Source of the DNA: a virus
IMG/VR virus record: IMGVR_UViG_3300035701_000118
Coordinates: 1 to 38,562 of that record
Strand: one strand, 5' to 3'
Length of the DNA stretch: 38,562 nucleotides
This document shows positions 5,292-14,640 of the stretch, in pieces; positions within the stretch are counted from its first letter, which is position 1, and each line of letters starts with the position of its first letter. A program made the position numbers and the translations under genes. The notes under the pieces were generated by a model. It was not told where the DNA came from and did no database searches. It worked only from the letters and a program-made list of their open reading frames with translations.

Positions 5292-7604
5292 TTAAAAATT
5301 CCACGCTATTGAAGTCATCGACCACGACTGTGACGCGGCGGCCCAGGCGGTGACTATATACATGAAGGTGCTAATGTGTGCTATTTGACCACTCGTTGCC
5401 GCCGTCTGTAAATTGACCCACGAACCACCCACCCCGACATCGGGGACATACGGCATCCCCGTTAAATAAGAAGTTCCAGCAGAAGCCGCAATAGTCGCCC
5501 CCCCCGTGCACGTGATTGTAGCACTCGTTATTCTCAATCCGCCAATCTTTATATAGTATCCGGCATTTGTGATCGCCCCTCCACCAACGACTTCTGTAAA
5601 TCCGTGTCGCACCGGAGTCCACGTACCTTCCTCATAATAATCAAACAAGTTTGATGAATGAGCAAAAGCGGAATGGGCGGCTGAGAAATCAATGCCCTTT
5701 CCTGATGTATCAATGATAACATCGTTAGTTACGTGAACATGGTCAAATATCGGCCCGTCCGCTGTCGTCAGGCCAGCCACCGCCGCCTGATTCAGGGTTG
5801 CCCAGGATGGAATAGCCCCCGTATTGCCTTTGAGATATTCTCCTGTCGCCCCAACCGCCGCAAGTTCCCCGATGGTATTGGTCGCCGTTGCCACGAGAAG
5901 TCTATAGGCCGTCGCCGCGTTGGGAAGGATGAGAGTTGACCACAGAGGCGCGGTCACGACTCCACCGCTCCGCAGATATGAGCCGGCCGCCACATCCGCC
6001 AGTTTCGCCACGGTCGCCGTCCCGTCGCCATAGATCATATCGCCTACGGCGAGGGCCGGGAGGTGATAGTTATCCCAGAGACCGGCGTTGAGGTTTGGGC
6101 AGACGGTTGTCGAGGACACGACCACCGGTGCCGTGCCGGTCGCCATCGTGCTGATGAACTGGCCGGCCGTCGCCTTGATGTTCCCGACGGCTTCTATCTT
6201 TTCGCTCGGGATCGTCGTGCCGACGCCGAACCTCCCCGCCGCCGTCAGTTTAGCGATATCGTTGAAAACACCATATACGTCTTTTAGCCTGAACTGAATC
6301 CCTGACTCGCCTGCCGCGTCCGATGTAACGTATTGATATTTATAAATGAATTGATTGCCGACGTGCACCACGTAATGATAATCACCATGCTGGCATCCGG
6401 CTTGAGATTGATCTGGAACTATCGAGAACGTCGCGGAGATGCTGAGATCGGATTTATTCCTCTTCTCTATTTTATACTCGGAGGTGTACCAGGCGGTATT
6501 ATAAAGATAATCCCCGGCGCACCACATGGCGATGCTGTCATAACTCATGGAATTGACGACTACCACCGAATCGACCCAGGTCCCGTCCATGTTGAGCCGG
6601 ACGATTCTATTATTTCCATACGCGCAGTCTTGGACGTAAATATATTGTCCGTCCACAGCAAGGCTGACGGGCCGGGCCATCTCGTTAACTCCGCCTCCCA
6701 ATGCGAATCCGGTTGTCCAGATAGTCGCCATATCGGAGCAACGGATTTTTCGGATATTCACGGCATTGAGATTTGCAACATAAAGATAACCCGACCAATA
6801 ACAGACAGCGCTTGGATTGCCAGCCCAAGCGACCGAGCCGGAGTCATAAGACAGGTCAGAACAAAGATATTTCTGAATATTAGATGCCGCATAACAGGCC
6901 ACATAAACATAGGTTCCGTCTGTGGCACATTGATATAAATCGTCGCCGATATCGGGTGACCGAGTTATTTCCGCTCCGGTGCTTATGTCAACCTTCACTA
7001 ATTGTTGGCTGGCGGTGGAGTCGCTGTAATAAAGATAAATCCCGTCCTCACATATTCCCCTGGGACTAGTGGCGGCGAAAGAATCAATCAGCGTGAACTC
7101 CGCCACGGGCGGCGTGGCCCCCTCCCCAGACGATATCGCGATGACGTCGTGGTGATTGCCGAATTCGTCTCCGACCGTCAGCTTCCACTTATCGACATCA
7201 CTGTCGTCCAGGCCCATTGTCCATTTTGTGACGGGCGTCGCACCGACGGCGAATTGGATGATCGGGTCGCGCTCCGTGTCGCTCCTATTCGTAAATTTCA
7301 GGAACGGGGCCGCCGTGGATGAATCAAGATAAACCCCCGCGAACGTCGGCGTCGCGATGATGTGGTAGTCCTGATCGAACCAGTCATCGAGCGTCGGGTT
7401 CCCCTGAAGCGTGATCGTCCGGTCCGCGTTAATGCCTATCCAGTTCATCGTATAGGCTGCCGCCCTGTCCTCGTTCCATTTCAGCAGGAGCGAGTGGCTG
7501 AGGTTCGTATCCCAGAGCCGAACCTTCTGGACCGGACCCTGGGCGAAGAGAAAGACGATCCCCAAGAATGCCGCGATCGCCGCGGCTGTTAGCCTTTTTT
7601 TCAT
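5292..7604 (-). CDS. Tail fibre-like protein with Sec signal peptide and beta-propeller-like section
   Basis: 770 aa. Residues 1-23 form a Sec signal peptide (MKKRL, a long hydrophobic core, FAQG). Residues about 180-430 contain repeated YVTN/NHL-like strands such as DGTYVYVACY, SGYLYVANL and DGQYIYVQD, about 45 residues apart, as in a beta-propeller. The C-terminal half is typical phage fibre sequence: GRFGVGTTIPSEKIEAVGNI, then YEEGTWTPV near residue 660 and a beta-rich end. Adhesin function at the tail tip is likely. An export signal on a virion fibre is unusual, because tail proteins normally assemble in the cytoplasm. An AAGGAG site precedes the ATG. Confidence 0.8.
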   Translation of the reverse strand: MKKRLTAAAIAAFLGIVFLFAQGPVQKVRLWDTNLSHSLLLKWNEDRAAAYTMNWIGINADRTITLQGNPTLDDWFDQDYHIIATPTFAGVYLDSSTAAPFLKFTNRSDTERDPIIQFAVGATPVTKWTMGLDDSDVDKWKLTVGDEFGNHHDVIAISSGEGATPPVAEFTLIDSFAATSPRGICEDGIYLYYSDSTASQQLVKVDISTGAEITRSPDIGDDLYQCATDGTYVYVACYAASNIQKYLCSDLSYDSGSVAWAGNPSAVCYWSGYLYVANLNAVNIRKIRCSDMATIWTTGFALGGGVNEMARPVSLAVDGQYIYVQDCAYGNNRIVRLNMDGTWVDSVVVVNSMSYDSIAMWCAGDYLYNTAWYTSEYKIEKRNKSDLSISATFSIVPDQSQAGCQHGDYHYVVHVGNQFIYKYQYVTSDAAGESGIQFRLKDVYGVFNDIAKLTAAGRFGVGTTIPSEKIEAVGNIKATAGQFISTMATGTAPVVVSSTTVCPNLNAGLWDNYHLPALAVGDMIYGDGTATVAKLADVAAGSYLRSGGVVTAPLWSTLILPNAATAYRLLVATATNTIGELAAVGATGEYLKGNTGAIPSWATLNQAAVAGLTTADGPIFDHVHVTNDVIIDTSGKGIDFSAAHSAFAHSSNLFDYYEEGTWTPVRHGFTEVVGGGAITNAGYYIKIGGLRITSATITCTGGATIAASAGTSYLTGMPYVPDVGVGGSWVNLQTAATSGQIAHISTFMYIVTAWAAASQSWSMTSIAWNF

Positions 7605-7614
7605 GGCTGACTCC

Positions 7615-7848
7615 TTATTTCGGTTTCGGGATCTCCGCGGGTGCCGTTGCGGGCGGGACCGCCCACGGCTTCCCGTTCAGGAACTTGACGATCTCCTGGA
7701 GCACCGCTCCCTGGTCATTGACGGTCTTGACGAGCGCCGACGTCTGCATGGCCGCCTCGAGCTTCACGATTTTTATCCCGCCGATCACAATGATGGCGAC
7801 GATGAGCGCGAAGACGATGGCGTCCTTCAAACTGAGTTCTATTTTCAT
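7615..7848 (-). CDS. Small membrane-anchored coiled-coil protein
   Basis: 77 aa from ATG at 7848 (MKIELSLKDAIVFALIVAII), chosen because GGAGG lies at a good distance and the ATG overlaps the upstream stop (ATGA). One transmembrane helix at residues about 8-27 is followed by a heptad-like helix (VKLEAAMQTSALVKTVNDQG) and a Pro/Ala-rich tail. It resembles the 73-aa protein at 25918..26139, and both are adjacent to a signal-peptide fibre protein. Function unknown; it may anchor or chaperone its exported neighbour. Confidence 0.65.
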   Translation of the reverse strand: MKIELSLKDAIVFALIVAIIVIGGIKIVKLEAAMQTSALVKTVNDQGAVLQEIVKFLNGKPWAVPPATAPAEIPKPK

Positions 7849-8300
7849 GATGTCCTCCATCCTGAGCCTGTGAAAAATTCTATAATCCACGCCCCTGACG
7901 CGATGACGCGGAGCTTCACGAGTGCGAACGTCTCCTCGGCGAGATCGTTATAGACCGAGCCGCCGGCCGCCGAGTCCTGGATCGTGTCGGCTCCCCCGGC
8001 CTGCACCGTAACCTTGCCCGCCCCGCGCTTCACGAGCGTTATGTCCAAGCCGATACTTGCCGCTGTCACGGCCGGGAGCGTGAACGTCTTTGAACCGGCC
8101 GAGTTCATGATGAATATATTTCCGAAGTCGGTTAAGAGGACCGCGCAGTCGTCGGTCTTCCATTCGACCCCGGTGATAACCTGTGCGATGATGTTATTTA
8201 TGGTCGTACTGCCCCCGGATTGAAACGAGGCGACCCGCTTCTGCAGGCGGCGGAGACGGCCCAGGACCGCATCATCAGAAGAGAATCTTTTGCCGATCAT
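7845..8300 (-). CDS. Tail fibre/tip-like beta-rich protein
   Basis: 151 aa. A short basic helix (LGRLRRLQKRVASF) and a Gly/Ser linker precede a beta-rich domain. The pattern VLLTDFGNIFIMNSAGSKTF, then TLPA, ITLVKRGAGKVTVQ and GGSVYNDLAEETFALVKLRV is a common capping module of phage fibres and tail-tip proteins. It lies between the large tail-tip protein and the fibre gene, which suggests a structural role at the tail tip. The family is judged by eye. Confidence 0.6.
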   Translation of the reverse strand: MIGKRFSSDDAVLGRLRRLQKRVASFQSGGSTTINNIIAQVITGVEWKTDDCAVLLTDFGNIFIMNSAGSKTFTLPAVTAASIGLDITLVKRGAGKVTVQAGGADTIQDSAAGGSVYNDLAEETFALVKLRVIASGAWIIEFFTGSGWRTS

Positions 8301-8302
8301 TT

Positions 8303-9919
8303 TCAGTACGTCAGGGAGTCTAAAAGCGTGACCAGATGGCTCGATCGGTCCTCGGGGTTCTTGTGCACCTCGAGGATCCGGAAGAGTATGCCGTTGAGAG
8401 CGCCGCCCCCATAGTCCGCCCGCGGGAGCGTAAGCTTGACCTTCATCGTCGGGATCAGGTCAAACCCGTAGCCAGCCAGGACATCAAACTCCGCGATCCG
8501 CGTCGGGTATTGGAGGTTCACCTTCCGCACTGAGGGCGGGGTCGAGACCGTTCCAAGATAATCTTTGGCGAGCTGGACGGTGTCCGCCGCGTCCTTGAGC
8601 GCCGTCTCGATCTCGATCGACTCCTGGCGGTTGTATAGATATGGGGCGATGTCGGACTTGGCCTCGGCCACAAGCCAGTCGCCCGTCGTCGGATCCTGGT
8701 AATACTTTATCTTCGCGACATGGAAGACGTTCGACCAGACGCGGCGCATGGTGAAGTTCCGGATGTGCTCGGCCTTCAGGTGGGGCGTCCCGGAAGGCTC
8801 CCCGGACGTGAGGCATCTGACGGCGAAGTCTCCGCCGAGCGACGGCAAGAACTTGAAGAGATGCCCGGCCTCGAGGATCTCGATGTATTGTTGGGCCTCA
8901 AGCTCGTCGGCCATGTAGAGCGCGACATCCTGATTTAGGCGAGCATCATGGAGCGTGACAAGGTCGGCCGCGTTAATCCCAGCCGCGGTGCCGCCGATGA
9001 TGTTGACATAAATATCTTTCAGGACGTCCGAGATGTTCTCCATAAGTGACGTGTCCGGGTTCTCAATTCCCTGGATGTCACCGACCAGATTTGAAATCTC
9101 CGGTTTAGCCGGGAACGTGATGAGCGGGGATTGCCAAATATTATCGGTCTCATTGGCGCACCAAAAAGAATATGCGCCGACCCGAACTTCCGCCGGGAGC
9201 GGTGGATCACTTCCAGGAACGGGGGCGGTCGACAAAATCGTAATTCGGATATTCGTCGGCGCCGGCGATCCGTGGTTAACCGTCCAGAGCCTGATACTTG
9301 TGACGTAATAACCCGATGCGCCCGTCTTGAATGACTGCGCCAACCTCGTCCGGGCCACATCGTCCTTTAATCCGATGCTTCCATTCCATTGCCAAGTCAC
9401 CGTGTTAATCATAATGACTTCCGGGCCATCGATGGTCAGTTTGCCGCGCAATCTGAAGTGCAGATCGAGGCTTGGCTCCGACGTCCATACCCCGGCCGCG
9501 TTGATGGTGAAGGCGTTCCCATCCGGGCAAATGGGGGAGGACGGCATTTTGATGCCTATGTGGTTGTCCGGGTCCACCGCGCCAGTCCGCTCTATGACGA
9601 AATAATAGGTCGTGTTGGCAGCAAGATAAGGCGCTGAAATAATCGAAAATTCTCCGTTCGGGGGATCCGGAGCATAGTCCGCCCACTCCACCAGCGCCAC
9701 GCCGTTATTCCTTATCTGGTCAATCGCATGAAGGCCGCGCCTTGAGAATTTATATTTCAAAGTCGTCGTATCGATGCAGATCGGCGTCACGTTTTTCAGT
9801 ACGCCATAGGCCTCCGGGATTGCCTGCCCTTCCGCGTCGTCCTGGAGGTTCGGATAGGATGTCTCGCCAGCCGGGGCGGACTTCCAGTATTTGAATCTCG
9901 GGATCATGATTTTTAACAT
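8303..9919 (-). CDS. Large tail-tip protein (baseplate hub/Tal-like)
   Basis: 538 aa. It starts MLKIMIPRFKYW; MIPRF at 9907 is an alternative start. The C-terminal half (from about residue 330) has the pattern of phage tail-tip hub proteins: DELEAQQYIEILEAGHLFKF, RVWSNVFHVAKIKYY, IEIETALKDAADTVQLAKDY, then a beta-rich end with LRIxE-like FRILEVHKNPED. The N-terminal half is beta-rich and probably carries an inserted carbohydrate-binding-like domain. Position after the tape measure and two smaller tail genes fits the tail-tip complex. Confidence 0.65.
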   Translation of the reverse strand: MLKIMIPRFKYWKSAPAGETSYPNLQDDAEGQAIPEAYGVLKNVTPICIDTTTLKYKFSRRGLHAIDQIRNNGVALVEWADYAPDPPNGEFSIISAPYLAANTTYYFVIERTGAVDPDNHIGIKMPSSPICPDGNAFTINAAGVWTSEPSLDLHFRLRGKLTIDGPEVIMINTVTWQWNGSIGLKDDVARTRLAQSFKTGASGYYVTSIRLWTVNHGSPAPTNIRITILSTAPVPGSDPPLPAEVRVGAYSFWCANETDNIWQSPLITFPAKPEISNLVGDIQGIENPDTSLMENISDVLKDIYVNIIGGTAAGINAADLVTLHDARLNQDVALYMADELEAQQYIEILEAGHLFKFLPSLGGDFAVRCLTSGEPSGTPHLKAEHIRNFTMRRVWSNVFHVAKIKYYQDPTTGDWLVAEAKSDIAPYLYNRQESIEIETALKDAADTVQLAKDYLGTVSTPPSVRKVNLQYPTRIAEFDVLAGYGFDLIPTMKVKLTLPRADYGGGALNGILFRILEVHKNPEDRSSHLVTLLDSLTY

Positions 9920-9923
9920 CGAC

Positions 9924-10604
9924 TTATATGACCCCCGTCATGAGATCCTCGACGGTGATCTCGACCTCGTTCTCCGTCCACGTTATGTCGCCCGTCCAGC
10001 CATCCCAGAAGACGGCAAAGTCCGCGTCCGCCGCGCCGCTCTTACCGATCCGGGCCGTGAGCCTTTTCCCCTCGTAGATGTAATCGGTGAGGTCCGTGTC
10101 GAAGTATTTCTCGCCGTTTAGGAACTTCAGGCTCCCGAAGGTCTGTTTCGTCCCGCCCTCGTGGTAGCCTCCCGTCACGTAGGCGACCGGCGGAATCGAG
10201 TTCTTGCCGACGAGCGGAAGATAGGGTCTGCCTCCGAAGACGTAGGGCCGCGTTCCGAAGCGCCTCCAGAGATAGGCCGCGATGATAAAATTCCCGTTGC
10301 CCGGGTCAACTCCGCCCGCGACGTGAATGTAAAGGTAGTTGTCCGGAGTTGCTTCCCAATACCAGGTCGAGGGCGTCGTTCGACAGTTGGCCAGCGTGGC
10401 CTCTGTAAATATCGCCCCATTGACCTTGACCTGGCTCGGCTTGCCTTCGTGTTCTCCGAATTTGTCAGTATGCGTGTGAAGGATCCACCAGGCATCCGTT
10501 GCTCCGTCTCGTGTCCAGACGTGCGGTGTGTCGATCCTGTGGGCGATCTCGATGTAAACGAGGATAACGCTGTCCTGGTTCACCTCACCGGGAGTGTAGG
10601 CCAT
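9924..10604 (-). CDS. Tail-tip protein (minor tail)
   Basis: 226 aa from the ATG at 10604 (MAYTPGEVNQDSVILVYIEI); the preceding 51 codons of the open frame lie inside the upstream gene and are not used. The start overlaps the previous stop in a TGATG arrangement. The sequence is beta-rich with many aromatic residues (TDAWWILHTHT, STWYWEATPDNYLYIHVAGG) and ends FWDGWTGDITWTENEVEITV, a form seen in distal-tail and hub-adaptor proteins of siphophages. No specific family is assigned. Confidence 0.6.
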   Translation of the reverse strand: MAYTPGEVNQDSVILVYIEIAHRIDTPHVWTRDGATDAWWILHTHTDKFGEHEGKPSQVKVNGAIFTEATLANCRTTPSTWYWEATPDNYLYIHVAGGVDPGNGNFIIAAYLWRRFGTRPYVFGGRPYLPLVGKNSIPPVAYVTGGYHEGGTKQTFGSLKFLNGEKYFDTDLTDYIYEGKRLTARIGKSGAADADFAVFWDGWTGDITWTENEVEITVEDLMTGVI

Positions 10605-11398
10605 CAGAGCTCGTCCCTGAATAGGAGGTTCGTCTCCCAGAGCCGGCCGTCGATCGTGGAGGGGAAGGCGATGTATTCCAAGAAGTGCCCGTAGACCGTG
10701 CTGGCGATTTCGTCCGTCGTGTCGATGCAGATCCAGAGCGCCTTTTTTATCCCGCATTCCATGTCGATGGCCGCATAGGCCAGGGCGTCCGCCGCGCCGA
10801 CAATGGCGACGGGCAATTCAAAGACCCAGAAAACCGGCCGCTCGGTCGCCGATGCCTGGCCCCCGTCAGAATAACTGGTCGCAGTGTCGCTATCCGGCCA
10901 TCTCTTCCATTGCGTCCTATAGGTCCTCACCGGCTCGAAGTACGGCCCGATATAGACGCGCGAGGCCGAGAGGTAGGTCATCGCGCCCCCGCCGGCGGAC
11001 ATTTTGAGCCTCCACCATTGGTAAGTCTCCGCCGCGGCCAGGAAAACGACGACCCGCTTCGCCGCGGCCATCGTCGCCGTGATCGTTATGACGTTCTCGT
11101 AGGTCGTATGCTCGAGCGCCGTCGGGTCCGAGGCGTGGGCCCCGAGTTCAATGGTCATCCCCGCTATGAAGTCCATGTTCTCTAGGACAAACGCCTGGAC
11201 GGGTTTCGTCGCCCACAGGGCCCCGAAGTCGGCGATGACCCACTCGCCGGCGGCGATGCCGACGCTCCTCCAGTCCACGGTCTTCCATCGGTTCTGAAGC
11301 TGCTCCACGGGGAAGTCCGCCGCCTCGGAACTCGCCGTCACGACCGCGGAGTCAAAGTGGTTCAGCCACATGAACCTGAGCTTTTTCACAGCCATCAC
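10604..11398 (-). CDS. Distal tail-like protein
   Basis: 264 aa, first gene after the tape measure and overlapping its end by 4 nt (ATGA). Beta-sandwich-like segments with F5/8-type pattern are visible: a surface stretch FPVEQLQNRWKTVDWRS, then WVIADFGA, KPVQAFVLENMDF and YQWWRLKMS. That order resembles discoidin-like folds found in tail-tip proteins. Position suggests the distal tail protein that joins tube to tip. Assignment rests mainly on gene order. Confidence 0.55.
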   Translation of the reverse strand: MMAVKKLRFMWLNHFDSAVVTASSEAADFPVEQLQNRWKTVDWRSVGIAAGEWVIADFGALWATKPVQAFVLENMDFIAGMTIELGAHASDPTALEHTTYENVITITATMAAAKRVVVFLAAAETYQWWRLKMSAGGGAMTYLSASRVYIGPYFEPVRTYRTQWKRWPDSDTATSYSDGGQASATERPVFWVFELPVAIVGAADALAYAAIDMECGIKKALWICIDTTDEIASTVYGHFLEYIAFPSTIDGRLWETNLLFRDEL

Positions 11399-14300
11399 GC
11401 ACCCCCGATGGATCGCGGCGGTATCAGCCGGTTAGACCGCTGGTATTGCGAGTGGAGCCATTCGACCCGGCCGTTCGCGATCCGGAGCATACGCTCGTCG
11501 AGTTTCTTCCCATCCAGGTAGAACGGGATGGTCAGATTGACGGGGGCGGGCGTTAAGCCGCCCAGCTGGGATCCCCGGAAGATGTATTCGGGATCGCTCT
11601 TCGTGCCGTGGATGACCATGAGTTGCGTCTGTGTCGAGATGGCTCCGGACGCCCCGCCCGGCAGGGGGAGCTTTTTCTCTATGCTTTTGAGGAATTTCAC
11701 GACCTCGCTCAGATAACCTTTGGAGGCTATCGTCTTCAGGTAGTCTGCGGAGGACTTCAGGTAATCCTTCGAATGCTGGACGGCTGTACTGATCGCCCAG
11801 AGAGCCTTTTTCATGGCCTCCAGTTGCCCACGGTTATCGATCGTCAGGTCCCTGAGTTGCGTCAGGAGGGAGATTTGGTTGTCCTGCCGCTCGACGACGC
11901 GGCCCATGCCGTCGCCGGCGCCGGTGCCGCTAGCCCCTCCTATCAATCGTTTCAGGGTTGCTATGGTTGCGAAAACCCCGACGGCAATTAGGCCCACCAC
12001 GACCAGGGCCGGGGCCGCTGCCGCGAGGATCGTCGCGGCCGAGGCGATGGCCGTGGCCAACGTCACGATCGCCGCGCCGACGCCCGCCGCGAGTCCGGAG
12101 ATGAATCCGCCGATCCCAGCCCCGATTCCCGATATGAACTCCCCGATCGTCGCGCCCAGGCCCTTGACCTTCCCGCCGACCCCGTCGAGCGCGCCGCCGA
12201 CGGAGTCCTTCCCCTTCCCGACGAGCTTCGATGCCAGGTCCCCGATAAGACTACCGACGGGCGTGAACATCTTGGTGAGAAAGATCGTTGCCATGTTCTC
12301 GCAGGCCGTTGCGAAGATCCCCTTGACCTTAAACCAGAGGCTGTTCTGCCTCGTCTCCTCCGCCCTCGCCTGGGCCTCCCGAGCCGCGTCCTCCTTGACC
12401 CGGATGGCGTCCAGGTCGGCCTGGTGCGCGTTCTGCAGGTCGAGGAGTTTCTTGAGCCCGGCCGCGCGTATGGCCTCTATCTTCCTCTCTTCGGCCTCCT
12501 GCCGCGCATATCTCGCGTCCTCCCGCGCCCGGTCGCGGGCGACCTTCGCGTTCTCCCTGGCGATTTCCCTGGCGAGTTTTGCGGCCTCGAATTTTCTCTC
12601 CAGCGCGTCGAGCGCCGCCTCCTTCTGGGCCTCCGTCATCTTGCTGTTCTCGATCGCCTTCCTGTCGCGCTCGTACTGGCCCTCGTATTTCCGGTCCTCG
12701 GCGTCCTCGTGGCGGCTTCTCGCCCGGTCCTCGTCCTCCTCGGCTCGCGAGATCGTTAGTTCCTGTGCACGGTAGGCCTCGTTGGCCGCGTTGATGGTGG
12801 CTTCGCTGCTCGCCTCCATCAGGCTTCTGGTCTTCTCATAGGCTGAGGTGGCCGCCTTGACCATCTCGTCGTAATAGGAACTGTCGAACTTGACCGCTTT
12901 GGGCGCGGCCCCGAAAAGCCCCTTGATGTCGAACGCGCCGATGATGGTCGAGGCGATATCCCGCATCGAGTCGGCGATGACCGTGGAGCACTCCTGCCAG
13001 ACAGTCTTCGTGGCGTTGGCCGCGTCCTTGCTTGCCGCGGGGATATTCTGCAGGTGCGCCGGGAGGTCCTTCATGGCCAGTTTTTCGAAGTCCTTCTGCA
13101 TCTCGTCTCGGAGGTCCTTGAATTCCTCGGACATGGCGGCGGCGACCTCCTCTGCCGTCAGGGGAAGGTTGTCCACTGTCGCCATGAGCGCCTGGAACGT
13201 CTTGTCGAGGTCGACGATGGTCGGCTTGAGCCCGCCGAGCTTTTCGGTGGTCGCCTTGAGCGACTCCGCGATGTCCTCCATCCCGGCCTTGTAGTCCGCC
13301 GCGCTTATGGTGCCGGCCGCCCTGGCCTTCGTGAGCGCCTCCTCCTGTTTGAGCGCATCGGCCATCGCCCCCCTCAGCGGGTTGTATTTGCTTATGATCG
13401 CCTGCGCGGCCTCGGCGAGTTTCTTCTTGACCTCGATCGCCTTGAGTTCGTCCGCCGTCAAAATTCTGGTAGCGGTTCCGGTCTCGTTAATTGCGGGTAT
13501 GAGTTTTTTATTTTGATCTGCCAGAGCGGCCGCCTTCCCATCCGCTTCCCGCATCCATTTCACATATGCCGCCCAATTATCCCGGCCCGCCTCCATCGCA
13601 GCCTGCACTTCCCGCATTTGAGGATGAAGATTTTTAAGGCTGGCGACGAAATCATCCGCTTCTTTTCGGGCCGCTTTTGACTGTTCCTTGAATGGAATTT
13701 CGCCGGTTTGAAAAAATAGCGATCCCTTCATAATGTTGCTGGCATCCTGGATTCCCTGGGCCGCCTTCCCCGCATACTCGATAACTTTAGCGACGGTGTT
13801 GACGAACTTGGGGAGGAACTCGGTAAGGGCCGAGGACGCACCCTCGATCCATTCCTTGAACTCCGGCGAGGCCGCTAGCTTGTCGATCCAGGCTTTCAGA
13901 TCCTTGATCGCATCCCGGACGGCCTCGTTCTTTATGACCGCCGTGCCCGCGGTCTCTAGGAGCTCGCCCCAGGAGATTTCAAGTTGCTTCAGCGATCCTC
14001 CGAAGGTCTCGGTCTCCTTCGTCGAGCGCGTGTATAGTCTTTCGAGCTGGCTCAGGATGGAGGCCTGCTTCTGCTCCGCCGTCATGTTCTCGGAGACTCT
14101 GATGCCGACGCGGCCGAGCGCCCCGTATTGCCCGCCCAGCGCCTTCTCGACTATCTTCATCGCGGATTGGAGGTCTACCCCCATGACCGTCGCCAGGCCC
14201 ATCGCGCCCTTGGTCGCCCGGTCGATCCCCTTCTGGTCGAGGTTCACGAACGTCAGGATGAGCGCCTGCGCGGCCTCGATCTCCTCATCGGTGTAGGTGG

Positions 14301-14640
14301 TCAACGCCATCTGGGCCTCGGCGAACTGGAGGTAATGCTGGATGTTCCCCTCGACGGTCCGGCCCGAGATCTCGAGGGCCGTCCTTAGGTTGTTCTCAGC
14401 CTTCTCCTGATCGATCGCGCCTTTGATTGCGGTCTCGCCGACGTCCTTTAGTGCCTCGTAGGCCTTCTTGAGGAGGTCGACGGCGATCTGGCCGGCGGCG
14501 AACTGCTTCCAGAGCCCCCCGAGCGTCTTGTCGGACTTCCCCGCCCCCTTCTCGACCCCGTCGAGGGCCCGCTCCGTCTCGTTGAGCTGCTTCGGCGCGC
14601 CGTGGGTGTCCGCGTATACGTCTATCCTGACGTCAGGCAT
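11395..14640 (-). CDS. Tail tape measure protein
   Basis: 1081 aa, the largest gene. The N-terminal ~270 residues match the usual tape-measure head domain (APKQLNETERALDGVEKG, EEIEAAQALILTFVNLDQKG, AMKIVEKALGGQYGALGRVG). Residues about 600-760 form a long charged coiled coil rich in Arg/Glu/Ala, and residues about 830-897 form a long hydrophobic Gly/Ala/Val stretch typical of the part that enters the host membrane. At about 1.5 angstrom per residue the tail would be near 160 nm. It starts 8 nt inside the end of the chaperone frameshift product, as in lambda-like gene orders. Confidence 0.93.
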   Translation of the reverse strand: MPDVRIDVYADTHGAPKQLNETERALDGVEKGAGKSDKTLGGLWKQFAAGQIAVDLLKKAYEALKDVGETAIKGAIDQEKAENNLRTALEISGRTVEGNIQHYLQFAEAQMALTTYTDEEIEAAQALILTFVNLDQKGIDRATKGAMGLATVMGVDLQSAMKIVEKALGGQYGALGRVGIRVSENMTAEQKQASILSQLERLYTRSTKETETFGGSLKQLEISWGELLETAGTAVIKNEAVRDAIKDLKAWIDKLAASPEFKEWIEGASSALTEFLPKFVNTVAKVIEYAGKAAQGIQDASNIMKGSLFFQTGEIPFKEQSKAARKEADDFVASLKNLHPQMREVQAAMEAGRDNWAAYVKWMREADGKAAALADQNKKLIPAINETGTATRILTADELKAIEVKKKLAEAAQAIISKYNPLRGAMADALKQEEALTKARAAGTISAADYKAGMEDIAESLKATTEKLGGLKPTIVDLDKTFQALMATVDNLPLTAEEVAAAMSEEFKDLRDEMQKDFEKLAMKDLPAHLQNIPAASKDAANATKTVWQECSTVIADSMRDIASTIIGAFDIKGLFGAAPKAVKFDSSYYDEMVKAATSAYEKTRSLMEASSEATINAANEAYRAQELTISRAEEDEDRARSRHEDAEDRKYEGQYERDRKAIENSKMTEAQKEAALDALERKFEAAKLAREIARENAKVARDRAREDARYARQEAEERKIEAIRAAGLKKLLDLQNAHQADLDAIRVKEDAAREAQARAEETRQNSLWFKVKGIFATACENMATIFLTKMFTPVGSLIGDLASKLVGKGKDSVGGALDGVGGKVKGLGATIGEFISGIGAGIGGFISGLAAGVGAAIVTLATAIASAATILAAAAPALVVVGLIAVGVFATIATLKRLIGGASGTGAGDGMGRVVERQDNQISLLTQLRDLTIDNRGQLEAMKKALWAISTAVQHSKDYLKSSADYLKTIASKGYLSEVVKFLKSIEKKLPLPGGASGAISTQTQLMVIHGTKSDPEYIFRGSQLGGLTPAPVNLTIPFYLDGKKLDERMLRIANGRVEWLHSQYQRSNRLIPPRSIGGA

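Noticed and set aside
11813-12775. Long plus-strand Ala/Ser/Pro-rich frame opposite the tape measure
   Set aside because: Low-complexity antisense to the coiled-coil and hydrophobic parts of the tape measure gene.
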